From Hallella mizrahii (GTDB lineage: Bacteria; Bacteroidota; Bacteroidia; Bacteroidales; Bacteroidaceae), in NCBI RefSeq assembly GCF_009695775.1, contig NZ_VUNG01000025.1:1-57700 (forward strand): DNA of 57,700 bases, read 5' to 3'. The notes beneath the pieces were generated by a model. The model was not told the origin of the DNA, searched no databases, and saw only the letters and a program-made list of their open reading frames with translations. This document shows positions 34,576 to 43,264 of the stretch, one piece after another (position 1 is the first letter of the stretch; each line of letters starts with the position of its first letter). The position numbers and the translations under genes were made by a program.

Positions 34576-35893
34576 CGTGCTTCTTATCGTGAACCGTTAC
34601 TTTCACCCGACTGATGCGACGACGTTCGACACCCATCACCTCGAAAGTGAAATTGGCATAATCTATCTTTTCATGCAAACTCAGAAAATCACCTTTCAAC
34701 TCCAAGAGAAGACCGGCCAATGTATCGGCATCACCGGCAACATCATCGAACACATCATCGTCGATCTTAAGAATTTTGCAGAAATCACTCAACAATGTCT
34801 TGCCCTCAAACAAATAGGTATTGAAGCTCAGCTTTGAGTAGGTCTTCTCTTCCTCATCATACTCGTCGTTGATCTCACCTACAATCTCTTCGAGAATGTC
34901 TTCAAGCGTCACCAAACCACTCGTTCCTCCAAACTCATCGACAACAATGGCAATGTGAACCTTGTTGGCTTGAAACTCTCTCAGCAGATCATCGATTTTC
35001 TTGGTTTCTGGAACAAAATAAGGAGGACGGATCAGACTCTGCCAACGGAATGAGGCCGGCTTGGAAAGATGGGGAAGCAAATCCTTAATATACAAGACAC
35101 CACGAATATTGTCATCATTGCCTTGAAAAACAGGTATACGACTATAGTTGTTGTCGACAATGCACTTAAGAACATCATCAAAAGAACTGCGAATGTCAAT
35201 GTCGACAATATCCTGGCGGCTTGTCATGATCTCTTTAGCCGTCTCATCCCCAAAGCGGATGATACTTTGCAGCATGCTTTGCTCGTCCTTGATCTCATTC
35301 TTATCGGTCAACTCCAAGGCTTGCTCCAAATCGTCTTTGCTCAATTGACGCTGCTCCTTGGGTACAGCTTTCTCTGCAAGACCACCACTCTTGATAAGCA
35401 AGGTTTCCAAAGGCCAAAACAACTTTCTTAGAAAGAAAATGCCTCCAACGACACGACGGCAAAAAGCCAAAGGATTTTGACGACTGTAGACCTTTGGCAT
35501 GATCTCTCCAAAAAGCAGCAAAAGGAACGTCAACAATACTGTAATGCAAAGAAACTGCAGCCATTGAGCACGGAATTCGATCAGTGACCCAAAGATGTAG
35601 TTACAAAGCATGATAATCGTCACGTTGACGAAATTGTTGGTAATGAGTATCGTGGCCAACGTACGTTCAGAATCCTCGCGCAGCAACTCTATATTGGCAT
35701 CTTTAACACTTTTCTCGGGATTCAACTCTTCCACGTCTTGTGGCGAGAGACTAAAGAAAGCTATTTCGGAGCCACTGGCAAAAGCCGACAACACCAAGAG
35801 AATAGCAGCCAAGACAGCTGCTATGCATACGCTTATCGTAATCGGATGGAATGCGATAAGACTATCAATGTTTTGTAATTCAGACAAATCCAA
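34553..35893 (-). CDS. gldE: GldE-type membrane protein (CNNM/CorC family)
   Basis: The 446-residue protein has an N-terminal membrane domain of about four helices (CNNM/DUF21, about 15-160, with SAFASGSEIAFFSLSPQDVE) and a CBS-domain pair (about 215-330, TSRQDIVDIDIRSSFDDVLK and VDEFGGTSGLVTLEDILEEI). The C-terminal part is a CorC/HlyC transporter-associated domain (about 350-440). In Bacteroidota this architecture next to ssb is GldE, associated with gliding and type IX secretion genes. Related proteins handle magnesium. It lies 14 bp after ssb and overlaps the PPTase gene. GldD, often adjacent, is not here. Confidence 0.88.
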   Translation of the reverse strand: MDLSELQNIDSLIAFHPITISVCIAAVLAAILLVLSAFASGSEIAFFSLSPQDVEELNPEKSVKDANIELLREDSERTLATILITNNFVNVTIIMLCNYIFGSLIEFRAQWLQFLCITVLLTFLLLLFGEIMPKVYSRQNPLAFCRRVVGGIFFLRKLFWPLETLLIKSGGLAEKAVPKEQRQLSKDDLEQALELTDKNEIKDEQSMLQSIIRFGDETAKEIMTSRQDIVDIDIRSSFDDVLKCIVDNNYSRIPVFQGNDDNIRGVLYIKDLLPHLSKPASFRWQSLIRPPYFVPETKKIDDLLREFQANKVHIAIVVDEFGGTSGLVTLEDILEEIVGEINDEYDEEEKTYSKLSFNTYLFEGKTLLSDFCKILKIDDDVFDDVAGDADTLAGLLLELKGDFLSLHEKIDYANFTFEVMGVERRRISRVKVTVHDKKHDATKKDL

Positions 35894-35907
35894 CTATCTA
35901 TCAATTA

Positions 35908-36315
35908 TTAGAAAGGAAGTTCTTCGTCAATTCCTTGCTTAGGACTTGCCGGTTTTGTTGCTTTGGACTCTTCTGCCGCTGGTTTGGGTTTGGGCGTAAG
36001 GAGCTCCAAATTTTCCACCTGAATCTCCGTGACATAATGACGGCGCCCCTGCTGGTCATCGTAAGTGTTATACCGCAGACGCCCCTCAACATAGAGTTTG
36101 TCACCCTTATGAACATATTGCTCCACGATCTTGGCCAGCTGCCGGTAGAAAACCAAACTATGCCAGTCGGTACGGTCTGGAACCTTTGTTCCGTTTTTTA
36201 GTACATAGCCACGCTCCGTCGTTGCCAAAGTCACCTTAGCAACACATTGGTCAGCATCGTAATACCTCACGTCGGGCTCTTTACCAACGTTACCAATCAA
36301 CATCACCTTGTTCAT
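35908..36315 (-). CDS. ssb: Single-stranded DNA-binding protein
   Basis: The 135-residue protein has an OB-fold (about 1-105) starting MNKVMLIGNVGKEPDVRYYD, with LVFYRQLAKIVEQYVHKGDK and VEGRLRYNTYDDQQGRRHYV. A flexible tail (about 110-128, KPKPAAEESKATKPASPK) leads to the acidic tip DEELPF, a variant of the DDIPF protein-interaction tip. It coats single-stranded DNA and recruits repair and replication proteins. It is the first gene of the ssb-gldE-PPTase run. I see no consensus promoter in the 57-bp gap to the next gene upstream. Confidence 0.95.
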   Translation of the reverse strand: MNKVMLIGNVGKEPDVRYYDADQCVAKVTLATTERGYVLKNGTKVPDRTDWHSLVFYRQLAKIVEQYVHKGDKLYVEGRLRYNTYDDQQGRRHYVTEIQVENLELLTPKPKPAAEESKATKPASPKQGIDEELPF

Positions 36316-36372
36316 AATATGGCAAAATAGTACTTACATACAAACCAAAAACACATCGCCGAAAGATGTATG

Positions 36373-36921
36373 TCACTTCCAGCGACCTAAATACTTAAAA
36401 TTGAAGTTCTTGCCCTTGGCAGAAGGAAACTGGCTGCGATGATCCACACGGTCACGAAGATGCTCGACAATGCGATTATAGCAATCCTGACCTGACACTG
36501 CCTTACAACGCGCCACAAAACGTGTATCGCGATACTCATGCTTGCCTGTTGAAGGAATCATCACGACACGCTTGAAGTTCAACTCTCCCTCATACCAGCC
36601 TTCGCGCTGATAAACAAGCTTGTTGATCGCATTCTCTGCCATTTCACGGCGCTCGGATACCTGGCCATTGGCAGGGCGTACAGCCTTCTTTTGCTTGAAA
36701 TCAAGCATTGTGGCGGCAGTGGTCTTGATAATGATGAAATAAACATGGGCGCGAATCTTATAACGCTTAGGGAAAAACACGTCACTAGCCGCATATTCGC
36801 GAATGTCTGCCTCCATTTCAGGGGTAACATCAATATCGTCTATACTACGCAAAAAAGAGATAGCATCATCGACATTGGTTACCAATGTTTCACTATTAAA
36901 ATATCTAAGATATAAATTCAT
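36373..36921 (-). CDS. Uncharacterised protein downstream of a tRNA cluster
   Basis: 182 residues from ATG 36921 (MNLYLRYFNSETLVTNVDDA). Longer in-frame starts run through the tRNA-Gly and tRNA-Leu genes and are rejected. The chain is mixed helix and strand, with ADIREYAASDVFFPKRYKIR, HVYFIIIKTTAATMLDFKQK and RREMAENAINKLVYQREGWY. The C-terminal half is basic and ends NFNFKYLGRWK, and there is no signal peptide. I do not recognise the family. The positive charge could suit nucleic-acid binding. It begins 32 bp after the tRNA-Gly and no promoter is visible, so it is probably cotranscribed with the tRNAs. Confidence 0.75.
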   Translation of the reverse strand: MNLYLRYFNSETLVTNVDDAISFLRSIDDIDVTPEMEADIREYAASDVFFPKRYKIRAHVYFIIIKTTAATMLDFKQKKAVRPANGQVSERREMAENAINKLVYQREGWYEGELNFKRVVMIPSTGKHEYRDTRFVARCKAVSGQDCYNRIVEHLRDRVDHRSQFPSAKGKNFNFKYLGRWK

Positions 36922-36953
36922 TGAATGGATGTTGTTTTTCAAAACAAAAAAAG

Positions 36954-37026
36954 AGCGGCAAACGGGACTCGGACCCGCGACCTCGACCTTGGCAAGGTCG
37001 CGCTCTACCAACTGAGCTATTGCCGC
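36954..37026 (-). tRNA. tRNA-Gly (GCC), copy 2
   Basis: The 7-bp acceptor GCGGCAA/TTGCCGC, the D-arm AGCTCAGTTGGTAGAGC, the anticodon loop TTGCCAA (anticodon GCC) and the T-arm GGGTCCGAGTCCC are all present. CCA is not encoded. The sequence is identical to the copy at 37268-37340. Confidence 0.97.
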
Positions 37027-37045
37027 AACACAAAAAAAATACAAG

Positions 37046-37129
37046 TGAAGAGGAGGAGACTCGAACTCCCACGACATAATTGTCACTACCCCCTCAAAGT
37101 AGCGCGTCTACCAATTCCGCCACCCCTCC
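37046..37129 (-). tRNA. tRNA-Leu (GAG)
   Basis: Class II tRNA of 84 nt. GGAGGGG pairs with CCTCTTC (wobbles allowed), the anticodon loop is TTGAGGG (anticodon GAG), there is a long variable arm, and the T-arm is GGGAGTTCGAGTCTCCT. CCA is not encoded. Confidence 0.93.
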
Positions 37130-37158
37130 AACATGTAATCATATTCTGAATAGATTAG

Positions 37159-37240
37159 TGCCCAGAACAGGACTCGAACCTGCACGTCGTTAAACACACG
37201 CACCTGAAACGTGCGCGTCTACCAATTCCGCCACCTGGGC
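37159..37240 (-). tRNA. tRNA-Leu (CAG)
   Basis: Class II tRNA of 82 nt. The acceptor is GCCCAGG/TCTGGGC, the anticodon loop is TTCAGGT (anticodon CAG), there is a long variable arm, and the T-arm is GCAGGTTCGAGTCCTGT. CCA is not encoded. Confidence 0.95.
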
Positions 37241-37267
37241 ATAAGTAGATCCTATTCAAAATATTTG

Positions 37268-37340
37268 AGCGGCAAACGGGACTCGGACCCGCGACCTCGA
37301 CCTTGGCAAGGTCGCGCTCTACCAACTGAGCTATTGCCGC
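37268..37340 (-). tRNA. tRNA-Gly (GCC), copy 1
   Basis: Identical in sequence to the copy at 36954-37026. It is first in the cluster, 51 bp after the -7 box of the promoter at 37391-37421. Confidence 0.97.
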
Positions 37341-37390
37341 ATTTTCTTACTCTTTGTTAGTTGTAAGAAGCATTCCCCTGAATGCGAGTG

Positions 37391-37421
37391 CAAAGGTACT
37401 GCTTTTTTCCGAACCTGCAAA
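37391..37421 (-). promoter_or_regulatory. Promoter of the tRNA cluster
   Basis: Minus strand TTTG (37418-37421), 19-bp spacer, TACCTTTG (37391-37398). The four tRNAs and probably the following protein gene are read from here. Confidence 0.75.
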
Positions 37422-38164
37422 CTTTTCCTATCTTTTTTTTCAAAAAATCACTATAAAAAATAGTTTTTCTCTTCAACTGTCTTTGTACACCTTATTATAT
37501 AATATAGGCTTTCTCCTCTGAGAATCTCTTCTTACTCCTGCTTGTCCTCATTATACTAATAAGCCTTATGTCCAACATAAATATCAAACAAACCAGCAAT
37601 AACACCCAAAGCAAAGTTCGCGAAACCTTTTTTATATATTTTTATAACGAAACAACCAGCCATAATTGTCCTTGTATTCGCTCCACTTGCTTTTTTCTAT
37701 AGTATTCTCTTTTTCAGACAAGATACAAATAATAGAGCGCAATACTCTTTTCCTACGAACTGGAATTGAAGTTGTTTCATGGTACTAAGTCGCCCCCCTT
37801 AGGGAAAAGCAACATGTTTGTGATGTTCCAACCATAAAATTCTGCTGGGATTTCTCAGGCTAACAAAAAATCTTTCGCTACGTAGATTTCAATCATTCCC
37901 TGCTTAACGAAAGACCTTTTGCTATAGCATTACAACATTGTGAACATAGCTTCGACACCACAAGAACATAGCTTCGACACCACGAGAACATAGCTTCGAC
38001 ACCACAAGAACACTGTTTCCGCCCCATGAAAGCAGAAGCTCTCATAGACTGCATGCTTCAAGGGATGGGGAACATTACATCGAACACTCTTGTCTCGTTA
38101 TCTGTTTCCACTACTGAGACCTGTTGGGGACTTACGCCCATTAGCAGATATACATGGCAGTCAA
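37422..38164. other. Long gene-free region between tRNA cluster and glgP
   Basis: This AT-rich stretch holds no convincing coding frame; one plus-strand frame from 38026 has no family character and runs into glgP antisense. It contains the 22-bp tandem repeat at 37942-38029. I see no further promoter, RNA gene or attachment site here. The tRNA promoter at its left end and the glgP terminator at its right end explain the edges. Confidence 0.7.
37942..38029. repeat. Four tandem 22-bp units, three near-identical and one degenerate
   Basis: Units start at 37942, 37964, 37986 and 38008. The first three share GAACATAGCTTCGACACCAC followed by AA, GA and AA, and the fourth (GAACACTGTTTCCGCCCCAT then GA) has drifted. 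There are no spacers, so this is not a CRISPR array. The unit length equals that of the repeat at 22634-22721, though the sequence differs. Confidence 0.85.
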
Positions 38165-38202
38165 ACAAAAAGGCTGGATCAGCCACTTGTACTGATCCAG
38201 CC
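38165..38202 (-). terminator. glgP terminator
   Basis: GGCTGGATCA (38172-38181) pairs with TGATCCAGCC (38193-38202). The minus strand continues into TTTTTGTTTG. The stem is strong and has 10 base pairs. Confidence 0.9.
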
Positions 38203-38229
38203 TCCGTTAATAGCTATAATTCAATTAAA

Positions 38230-40791
38230 TTAGTCCAGCCACTTCACATAACAGAAGTCCTGACGATGAGGCAAATTGGCGTTGCTCGGGAACATGCGTA
38301 CGCAGCAACGGAATGAGCCTGCCATCTCCGGCTCGATCGAGAGTTCAAACGTATAGTTATTACCCTCATGCTTCACCATCTTGAACGGATGTACACTGAG
38401 CACCTTGCGATCGGAAGGATCGGTCTCTGGCTTCAAGGTAACGAGCTCCAGTCCTACTGCATTGTCCAAGCCCTGCTCGTCAATGACATAACGGATCTTG
38501 TAGCTGACACCGGTTTCACCGCCATTGTCCAACACGCCGTCTTCCCTGCTGACCACATGGATGGAATCCCAACGCTCTGCTACGGTCTCTTTCCACAATG
38601 CAATCTCCTTGGCCAGACGGTTGTCGTTGGCAGAAAGCTTCTTGAAGCGGGCGGCCTCCTTGTTGTAGAACTTGCTATAGTAGTCGTCGAGCTGGCGCTT
38701 CATCGTGTAGTGAGGTGCGATAGTGGCGATAGAGTTCTTGATGACCTTGATCCAGTCAGCACTGAAGCCTTCCTTATTCTTATTGTAATACATCGGGATG
38801 ATCTCGTTCTCAAGCAGAGAATAGATCGTGGCTGCATCGAGCTGATCCTGATAAGACTGGTTCTGATAGGTACGCTCCTGAGGCAATGCCCAGCCTGCTC
38901 CCTTGCGGTATCCTTCTACCCACCATCCGTCAAGAACGGAGAGGTTGACAACACCATTCATCTCAGCCTTCTCACCAGACGTACCGGATGCCTCCAAAGG
39001 ACGGGTAGGAGTATTCATCCAGATATCCACGCCGGAAACCAAACGGCGTGCAAGACGCATGTCGTAGTCCTCAAGGAAGATGATCTTACCCAAGAACTCC
39101 GGACGCTGACTGATCTCATAGATCTTCTTAATCAAGCCCTGACCAGCACCATCAGCAGGATGTGCCTTACCCGAGAAGAAGAAGAGCACAGGACGGTCTG
39201 GATTGTTGACAATCTTGTTGAGACGGTCAAGATCGGTAAAGAGCAGGTGAGCACGCTTGTATGTAGCAAAACGACGGCAGAAGCCAATCATTAAAGCGTT
39301 AGGATTGATGCGCTCAAGAAGTGATACCACACGGGCGGGATCGCCCTGGTTGCGCAACCATGTCTGAGTAAACTTCTCACGGATATAGTTGACAAGCTTG
39401 TTCTTCAAAGCCAGGCGGGTGTTCCAGATCTCTTCATCGGGCACATTGTAGATAGCATGCCAAATCTGCTCATTGCTCTGATCGCTCATGAAGGTCGGAT
39501 CGAAGTATTTGTCATAGAGCTCACGCCACTCTGTTGCTGTCCAAGTGGGGAAATGCACACCATTGGTGACATAGCCGACATGGTTCTCCTCAGGATAGTA
39601 ACCGGCCCAGATAGGCGCAAACATCTTTTGGCTGACCCAACCGTGGAGCTTGCTCACACCATTTACTTCCTGACAGGTGTTGCAAGCAAAGATACTCATA
39701 CAGAAGCGCTCGTTGTGGTCCTCAGGATTCTGACGGCCCATACCGATGAACTCATCCCAAGAGATGCCCAGACGTGCAGGATAGTCACCCATATACTTGC
39801 CGAAGAGTGCCTCATCGAAATAGTCATGACCAGCCGGAACCGGTGTGTGGACAGTGTACAGCGAAGAAGCACGTACAAGTTCCATTGCCTGGTTGAAGGT
39901 CAAGCCTCCATCAACATAGTCGACCAAACGCTGGAGATTGCAGAGAGCAGCATGACCCTCATTGCAATGATAGATCTGCTTCTTGATACCGAGTTTCTTC
40001 AGCGTCAGAATACCACCAATACCCAGGAGAATCTCCTGTTTCAGACGGTTCTCCCAGTCACCGCCATAGAGTGAGTGGGTGATCGGCTTGTCAAACTCAG
40101 AGTTCATGTCGTTGTCTGTGTCGAGCAGATAAAGCTTGATACGACCCACGTTGACACGCCAAACCAGTGCGTGTACCTGATAGTTGCGATAGGGCACATC
40201 AACTACAACCTGGTTGCCATTCTCATCCAACTCACGCTCGATAGGCAGTGAGTTGAAATTCTGCGCATCGTATTTGGCTATTTGCTGACCATCCATAGAC
40301 AAGGACTGTGTGAAATAGCCATAACGATAAAGGAAGCCAACAGCACACATGTCGACATTGGAGTCGGAAGCTTCCTTAAGATAGTCACCGGCCAGCATTC
40401 CCAAACCACCAGAGTAGATCTTCAGCACCTGATTCAAACCATACTCCATAGAGAAGTAGGCCACAGAGGGACGCTTCTTGTCTGGTTTGACATCGATGTA
40501 CTCGCGGAATTTCTTGTATACCTCCTTGACATTGTCCATCAGAGCACGGTCCTTGACAATGGCCATCTTCCGGTCATAGCTCAAACGCTCCAAGAGCAAT
40601 ACAGGATTGTGGTTTACTTCCTCGAAAAGGTCACGGTCAAGCCGCTTAAAAAGGCGACGAGCCTCATAGTTCCATGCCCACCACATATTGTGGGCCAACT
40701 CATCCAAGCATTTCAACTGCTCAGGCAAGCGTGACTTAATGTTGAGCTCCTTCCATTGAGGAGCATTAGCATAGTCTGCTTTGATCTTCAT
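38230..40791 (-). CDS. glgP: Alpha-glucan phosphorylase (GT35)
   Basis: The 853-residue protein is of the short bacterial/archaeal alpha-glucan phosphorylase type. Blocks seen are [52 protein letters not shown] and the PLP-Lys region [14 protein letters not shown] near residue 615. It releases glucose-1-phosphate from glycogen or maltodextrins with phosphate. The last 100 residues are a beta-rich extension ending [11 protein letters not shown]. It lies 149 bp downstream of the glycogen synthase with no consensus promoter between, so the two are probably cotranscribed. A strong terminator follows. Confidence 0.95.
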   Translation of the reverse strand: MKIKADYANAPQWKELNIKSRLPEQLKCLDELAHNMWWAWNYEARRLFKRLDRDLFEEVNHNPVLLLERLSYDRKMAIVKDRALMDNVKEVYKKFREYIDVKPDKKRPSVAYFSMEYGLNQVLKIYSGGLGMLAGDYLKEASDSNVDMCAVGFLYRYGYFTQSLSMDGQQIAKYDAQNFNSLPIERELDENGNQVVVDVPYRNYQVHALVWRVNVGRIKLYLLDTDNDMNSEFDKPITHSLYGGDWENRLKQEILLGIGGILTLKKLGIKKQIYHCNEGHAALCNLQRLVDYVDGGLTFNQAMELVRASSLYTVHTPVPAGHDYFDEALFGKYMGDYPARLGISWDEFIGMGRQNPEDHNERFCMSIFACNTCQEVNGVSKLHGWVSQKMFAPIWAGYYPEENHVGYVTNGVHFPTWTATEWRELYDKYFDPTFMSDQSNEQIWHAIYNVPDEEIWNTRLALKNKLVNYIREKFTQTWLRNQGDPARVVSLLERINPNALMIGFCRRFATYKRAHLLFTDLDRLNKIVNNPDRPVLFFFSGKAHPADGAGQGLIKKIYEISQRPEFLGKIIFLEDYDMRLARRLVSGVDIWMNTPTRPLEASGTSGEKAEMNGVVNLSVLDGWWVEGYRKGAGWALPQERTYQNQSYQDQLDAATIYSLLENEIIPMYYNKNKEGFSADWIKVIKNSIATIAPHYTMKRQLDDYYSKFYNKEAARFKKLSANDNRLAKEIALWKETVAERWDSIHVVSREDGVLDNGGETGVSYKIRYVIDEQGLDNAVGLELVTLKPETDPSDRKVLSVHPFKMVKHEGNNYTFELSIEPEMAGSFRCCVRMFPSNANLPHRQDFCYVKWLD

Positions 40792-40939
40792 AACACTACA
40801 ATTTTTGTCTAATTCTTAATAATTATCCTAATCCTTGAGCCTCAGCGATAAATGGCTTTTGGCTTTTGTACCTAATCTTTTGTGACTTTACCCTTCTACG
40901 GATGACTCTATATTTGCGCAGTTCTACAAAGCGAACTCA

Positions 40940-42601
40940 CTATTTGGCCTTGCGATGCTCTGCCTTTTCCAACGCTATATCGTAGGCTTCCTCGTAATAC
41001 TTAATGAAATGGCTCCAAAGTGCTTTCCTTGAAAGGCGCTCTGCATTCTCTCTGCTCTTTTTCACCGCTTCCCGACTAAAAGAGGAGTATGCGGCCACGG
41101 TATCTTTTATATTGTCGGCCACCTCGGAATAATTATAGTCTGTACGATGAATGACCTTCACTCCATCCTCGATCTCTCCGGCATGCCCGAGCTCTTTGTT
41201 TACCCACAAGCCAAAGCCGGAAAGATCTGTGGTGATACAAGGCACATGGAAAGCGATAGCCTCCAATGGCGTATATCCCCAAGGTTCATAATAGGATGGG
41301 TAGATACAAAGATCATTACCCAAGACCACATCATAATAGCTCAGGTTTACGATACCATCATCGCCTGTAAGATAGCACGGAAGGAAAATGAGTTTCACAC
41401 GATCTTCTTTCCGGTTCTGCATGTTTAGGTATTTGAGCATACCTAAGACTTGGTCGTGGCTCATGTTATGTAGCCAATGCGTGATCTGAGGCACTTCCAA
41501 TGGCGTGTCGAAATGTTTGCCACTGGCCAAACGCTCCTGAAGATCCTTGCGCGGCTCGCCTACCCAGCCCGGAACTTCTATAAAGGCAAGCACGGGGCGC
41601 TGTAACCGGTCATCCCGCAGCAATCGGTTCATTGCCTCTATGTAGACATCTACACCTTTGTTGCGGAACTCATAACGACCGCTGGTGGAAACTATCAACG
41701 TATTATCATCGAAATCCTGCCCAAGTAATGCATTGGCAATGGCAAATGCTCGCTTGCGTGCTATCTTTCGCTTGCGTGTAAACTCCTCTCCTCTAGGTAC
41801 GAAATCGTTCTCAAAGCCATTGGGCAAGACTACGTCTACAGGCTTATCCAACAATTCCTTGCACTCCTTCGCCGTGATATCACTCACCGTGGTGAAGCAA
41901 TCTACATAATGAGCAGTCTGCTTCTCTATAGAGTGCTTGCTTTGCATGTTCAACTCTCCGGCCATCTGATCGCCGTTATAGGCAAAGAGATAGTCGTAAA
42001 GAGGCTTGTTGTTACCAGCAATGCTACGACCAATACTTGTAGCATGCGTAGTGAACAAGGTTGCTACTTCGGGAAGATACTTGTGAATATAAAGCAACCC
42101 CAGTCCTGTCATCCACTCGTTACCATGATAGACGACTTTGTATTTGCTTCCCAGATAAAAGTGATAAAAACTCTCAACCACTTTTGCAGCACCATATGAG
42201 AACATGGATGCTTCGTCATAATCGCCATAAGCATGAAGGCTGTCAACCTGGAAGTCTTCCCACAACTGGGTATACAATTCATTCTTCTGGGAATAGTATT
42301 GAGAGAAATCTACAAGAATAGCTATTGGATTGCCGGGGACAGACCATCTGCCAATCTTCAAAACCATCCCTTCTTTTTTAGCCTGTACCTTCCAGTCGGT
42401 AAACAAAGAGGCATCCTCCTGAAAATAAGGACTTCTCTGCTTACCCCAACAATCTGGACCAATGAAAATGATATGGTCGCGCATCTTTGTCTGCAGCGTC
42501 TTGGCCCTTGTGGATAACACTGTGTATATGCCACCGACCTTATTACATACTTCCCAACTAGACTCAAAAATATAGTCCGGGAACAACTTGCCCTCTGTCA
42601 T
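40940..42601 (-). CDS. Glycogen synthase, GT3 (eukaryotic) type
   Basis: 553 residues from ATG 42601 (MTEGKLFPDYIFESSWEVCN); an in-frame start at 42658 overlaps the promoter. ESSWEVCNKVGGIYTVLSTR near the N-terminus matches eukaryotic glycogen synthase rather than GlgA, which begins KIGGLGDV-like. VYHGNEWMTGLGLLYIHKYL, LFTTHATSIGRSIAGNN and the C-terminal E-x7-E block YPSYYEPWGYTPLEAIAFH agree. GT3 enzymes use UDP-glucose. The mammalian N- and C-terminal phospho-regulatory extensions are absent. It is followed by glgP and has its own promoter at 42628-42659. Confidence 0.93.
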   Translation of the reverse strand: MTEGKLFPDYIFESSWEVCNKVGGIYTVLSTRAKTLQTKMRDHIIFIGPDCWGKQRSPYFQEDASLFTDWKVQAKKEGMVLKIGRWSVPGNPIAILVDFSQYYSQKNELYTQLWEDFQVDSLHAYGDYDEASMFSYGAAKVVESFYHFYLGSKYKVVYHGNEWMTGLGLLYIHKYLPEVATLFTTHATSIGRSIAGNNKPLYDYLFAYNGDQMAGELNMQSKHSIEKQTAHYVDCFTTVSDITAKECKELLDKPVDVVLPNGFENDFVPRGEEFTRKRKIARKRAFAIANALLGQDFDDNTLIVSTSGRYEFRNKGVDVYIEAMNRLLRDDRLQRPVLAFIEVPGWVGEPRKDLQERLASGKHFDTPLEVPQITHWLHNMSHDQVLGMLKYLNMQNRKEDRVKLIFLPCYLTGDDGIVNLSYYDVVLGNDLCIYPSYYEPWGYTPLEAIAFHVPCITTDLSGFGLWVNKELGHAGEIEDGVKVIHRTDYNYSEVADNIKDTVAAYSSFSREAVKKSRENAERLSRKALWSHFIKYYEEAYDIALEKAEHRKAK

Positions 42602-42627
42602 ATTGCTATAATGTGCTTCTATAGTTG

Positions 42628-42659
42628 CAAAGGTAATATAAAAAATAGCAATAAGCAAA
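42628..42659 (-). promoter_or_regulatory. Glycogen synthase promoter
   Basis: Minus strand TTTG (42656-42659), 20-bp spacer, TACCTTTG (42628-42635), 26 bp before the start codon. Confidence 0.8.
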
Positions 42660-42686
42660 TATAAATAACTACTATTTTATAAAATA

Positions 42687-42718
42687 TTTGGTGCAATCGA
42701 AATAATAACCTATCTTTG
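42687..42718 (+). promoter_or_regulatory. Promoter of the secreted 144-residue protein gene
   Basis: TTTG (42687-42690), 20-bp spacer, TATCTTTG (42711-42718), 22 bp before the start codon. It is divergent from and separate from the glycogen synthase promoter. Confidence 0.8.
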
Positions 42719-42740
42719 CCACTACAAATTAGCATATATT

Positions 42741-43175
42741 ATGAGAAAATTGCTCTTCTTATTTTTCACAATTTGCTGCTTGCCCATGATGGCGCAAGCA
42801 CAAAAGAATGATGCTGACTCGACATCATTCAAGGGGTATCTATATAATAAGGAGTATAACGTCTATCTCCAAATCGATTTCTACCATCAAAACGTTATTG
42901 TTCCAAGACAGGAAGTGTATGGTGAAATGGCAGGCTACTTCGGCGATTGCCAGGATGGAAGAAAGTGGCTTTTCACTTCCGCTACCATCAAAAACGACCA
43001 TATAGCAGAGATAGAAATCATCAACGACTATGGCAGCGAGGACTTAAAAGCGACACTGACAAAAGTCAACGACTCGACCTTTGTCCTGCATCAAGGTGAA
43101 GGAAGTACTATCAAGATTGCAAGAAACCGAAAGTGGGTAAAAATGCCAAAAGACCTCACATTCTCTAAGCGTTAA
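42741..43175 (+). CDS. Small secreted protein of unknown function
   Basis: The 144-residue protein has a signal peptide (MRKLLFLFFTICCLPMMAQA). The mature part is about 120 residues, strand-rich, with DSTSFKGYLYNKEYNVYLQI, FTSATIKNDHIAEIEI and DSTFVLHQGEGSTIKIAR. It reads like a small beta-sandwich or barrel domain of the kind found in uncharacterised Bacteroidales periplasmic proteins. No lipobox or catalytic motif is seen. It is a single gene with a consensus promoter and a following terminator, divergent from glycogen synthase. Function unknown. Confidence 0.8.
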   Translation: MRKLLFLFFTICCLPMMAQAQKNDADSTSFKGYLYNKEYNVYLQIDFYHQNVIVPRQEVYGEMAGYFGDCQDGRKWLFTSATIKNDHIAEIEIINDYGSEDLKATLTKVNDSTFVLHQGEGSTIKIARNRKWVKMPKDLTFSKR

Positions 43176-43200
43176 GATTCACCCTGAAAATTTAAGAAAT

Positions 43201-43235
43201 AAGGCCTGTGCACCTTTGTCCGGTACACAGGCCTT
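43201..43235. terminator. Shared convergent terminator
   Basis: AAGGCCTGTG (43201-43210) pairs with CACAGGCCTT (43226-43235) across a 15-base loop. It sits between the secreted-protein gene (plus) and atpG (minus). The flanking T-runs are weak on both sides. Confidence 0.75.
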
Positions 43236-43264
43236 ACTATAAATGGGATTTCAGCGTATCTCTA

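Noticed and set aside
36922..37086. Longer N-terminus for the protein at 36373-36921
   Set aside because: The extension is a translation through the tRNA-Gly gene and part of tRNA-Leu (GAG).
38026..38316. 96-codon plus-strand frame in the long gap before glgP
   Set aside because: It crosses the glgP terminator and runs antisense into glgP, has no signal or motif and no promoter.
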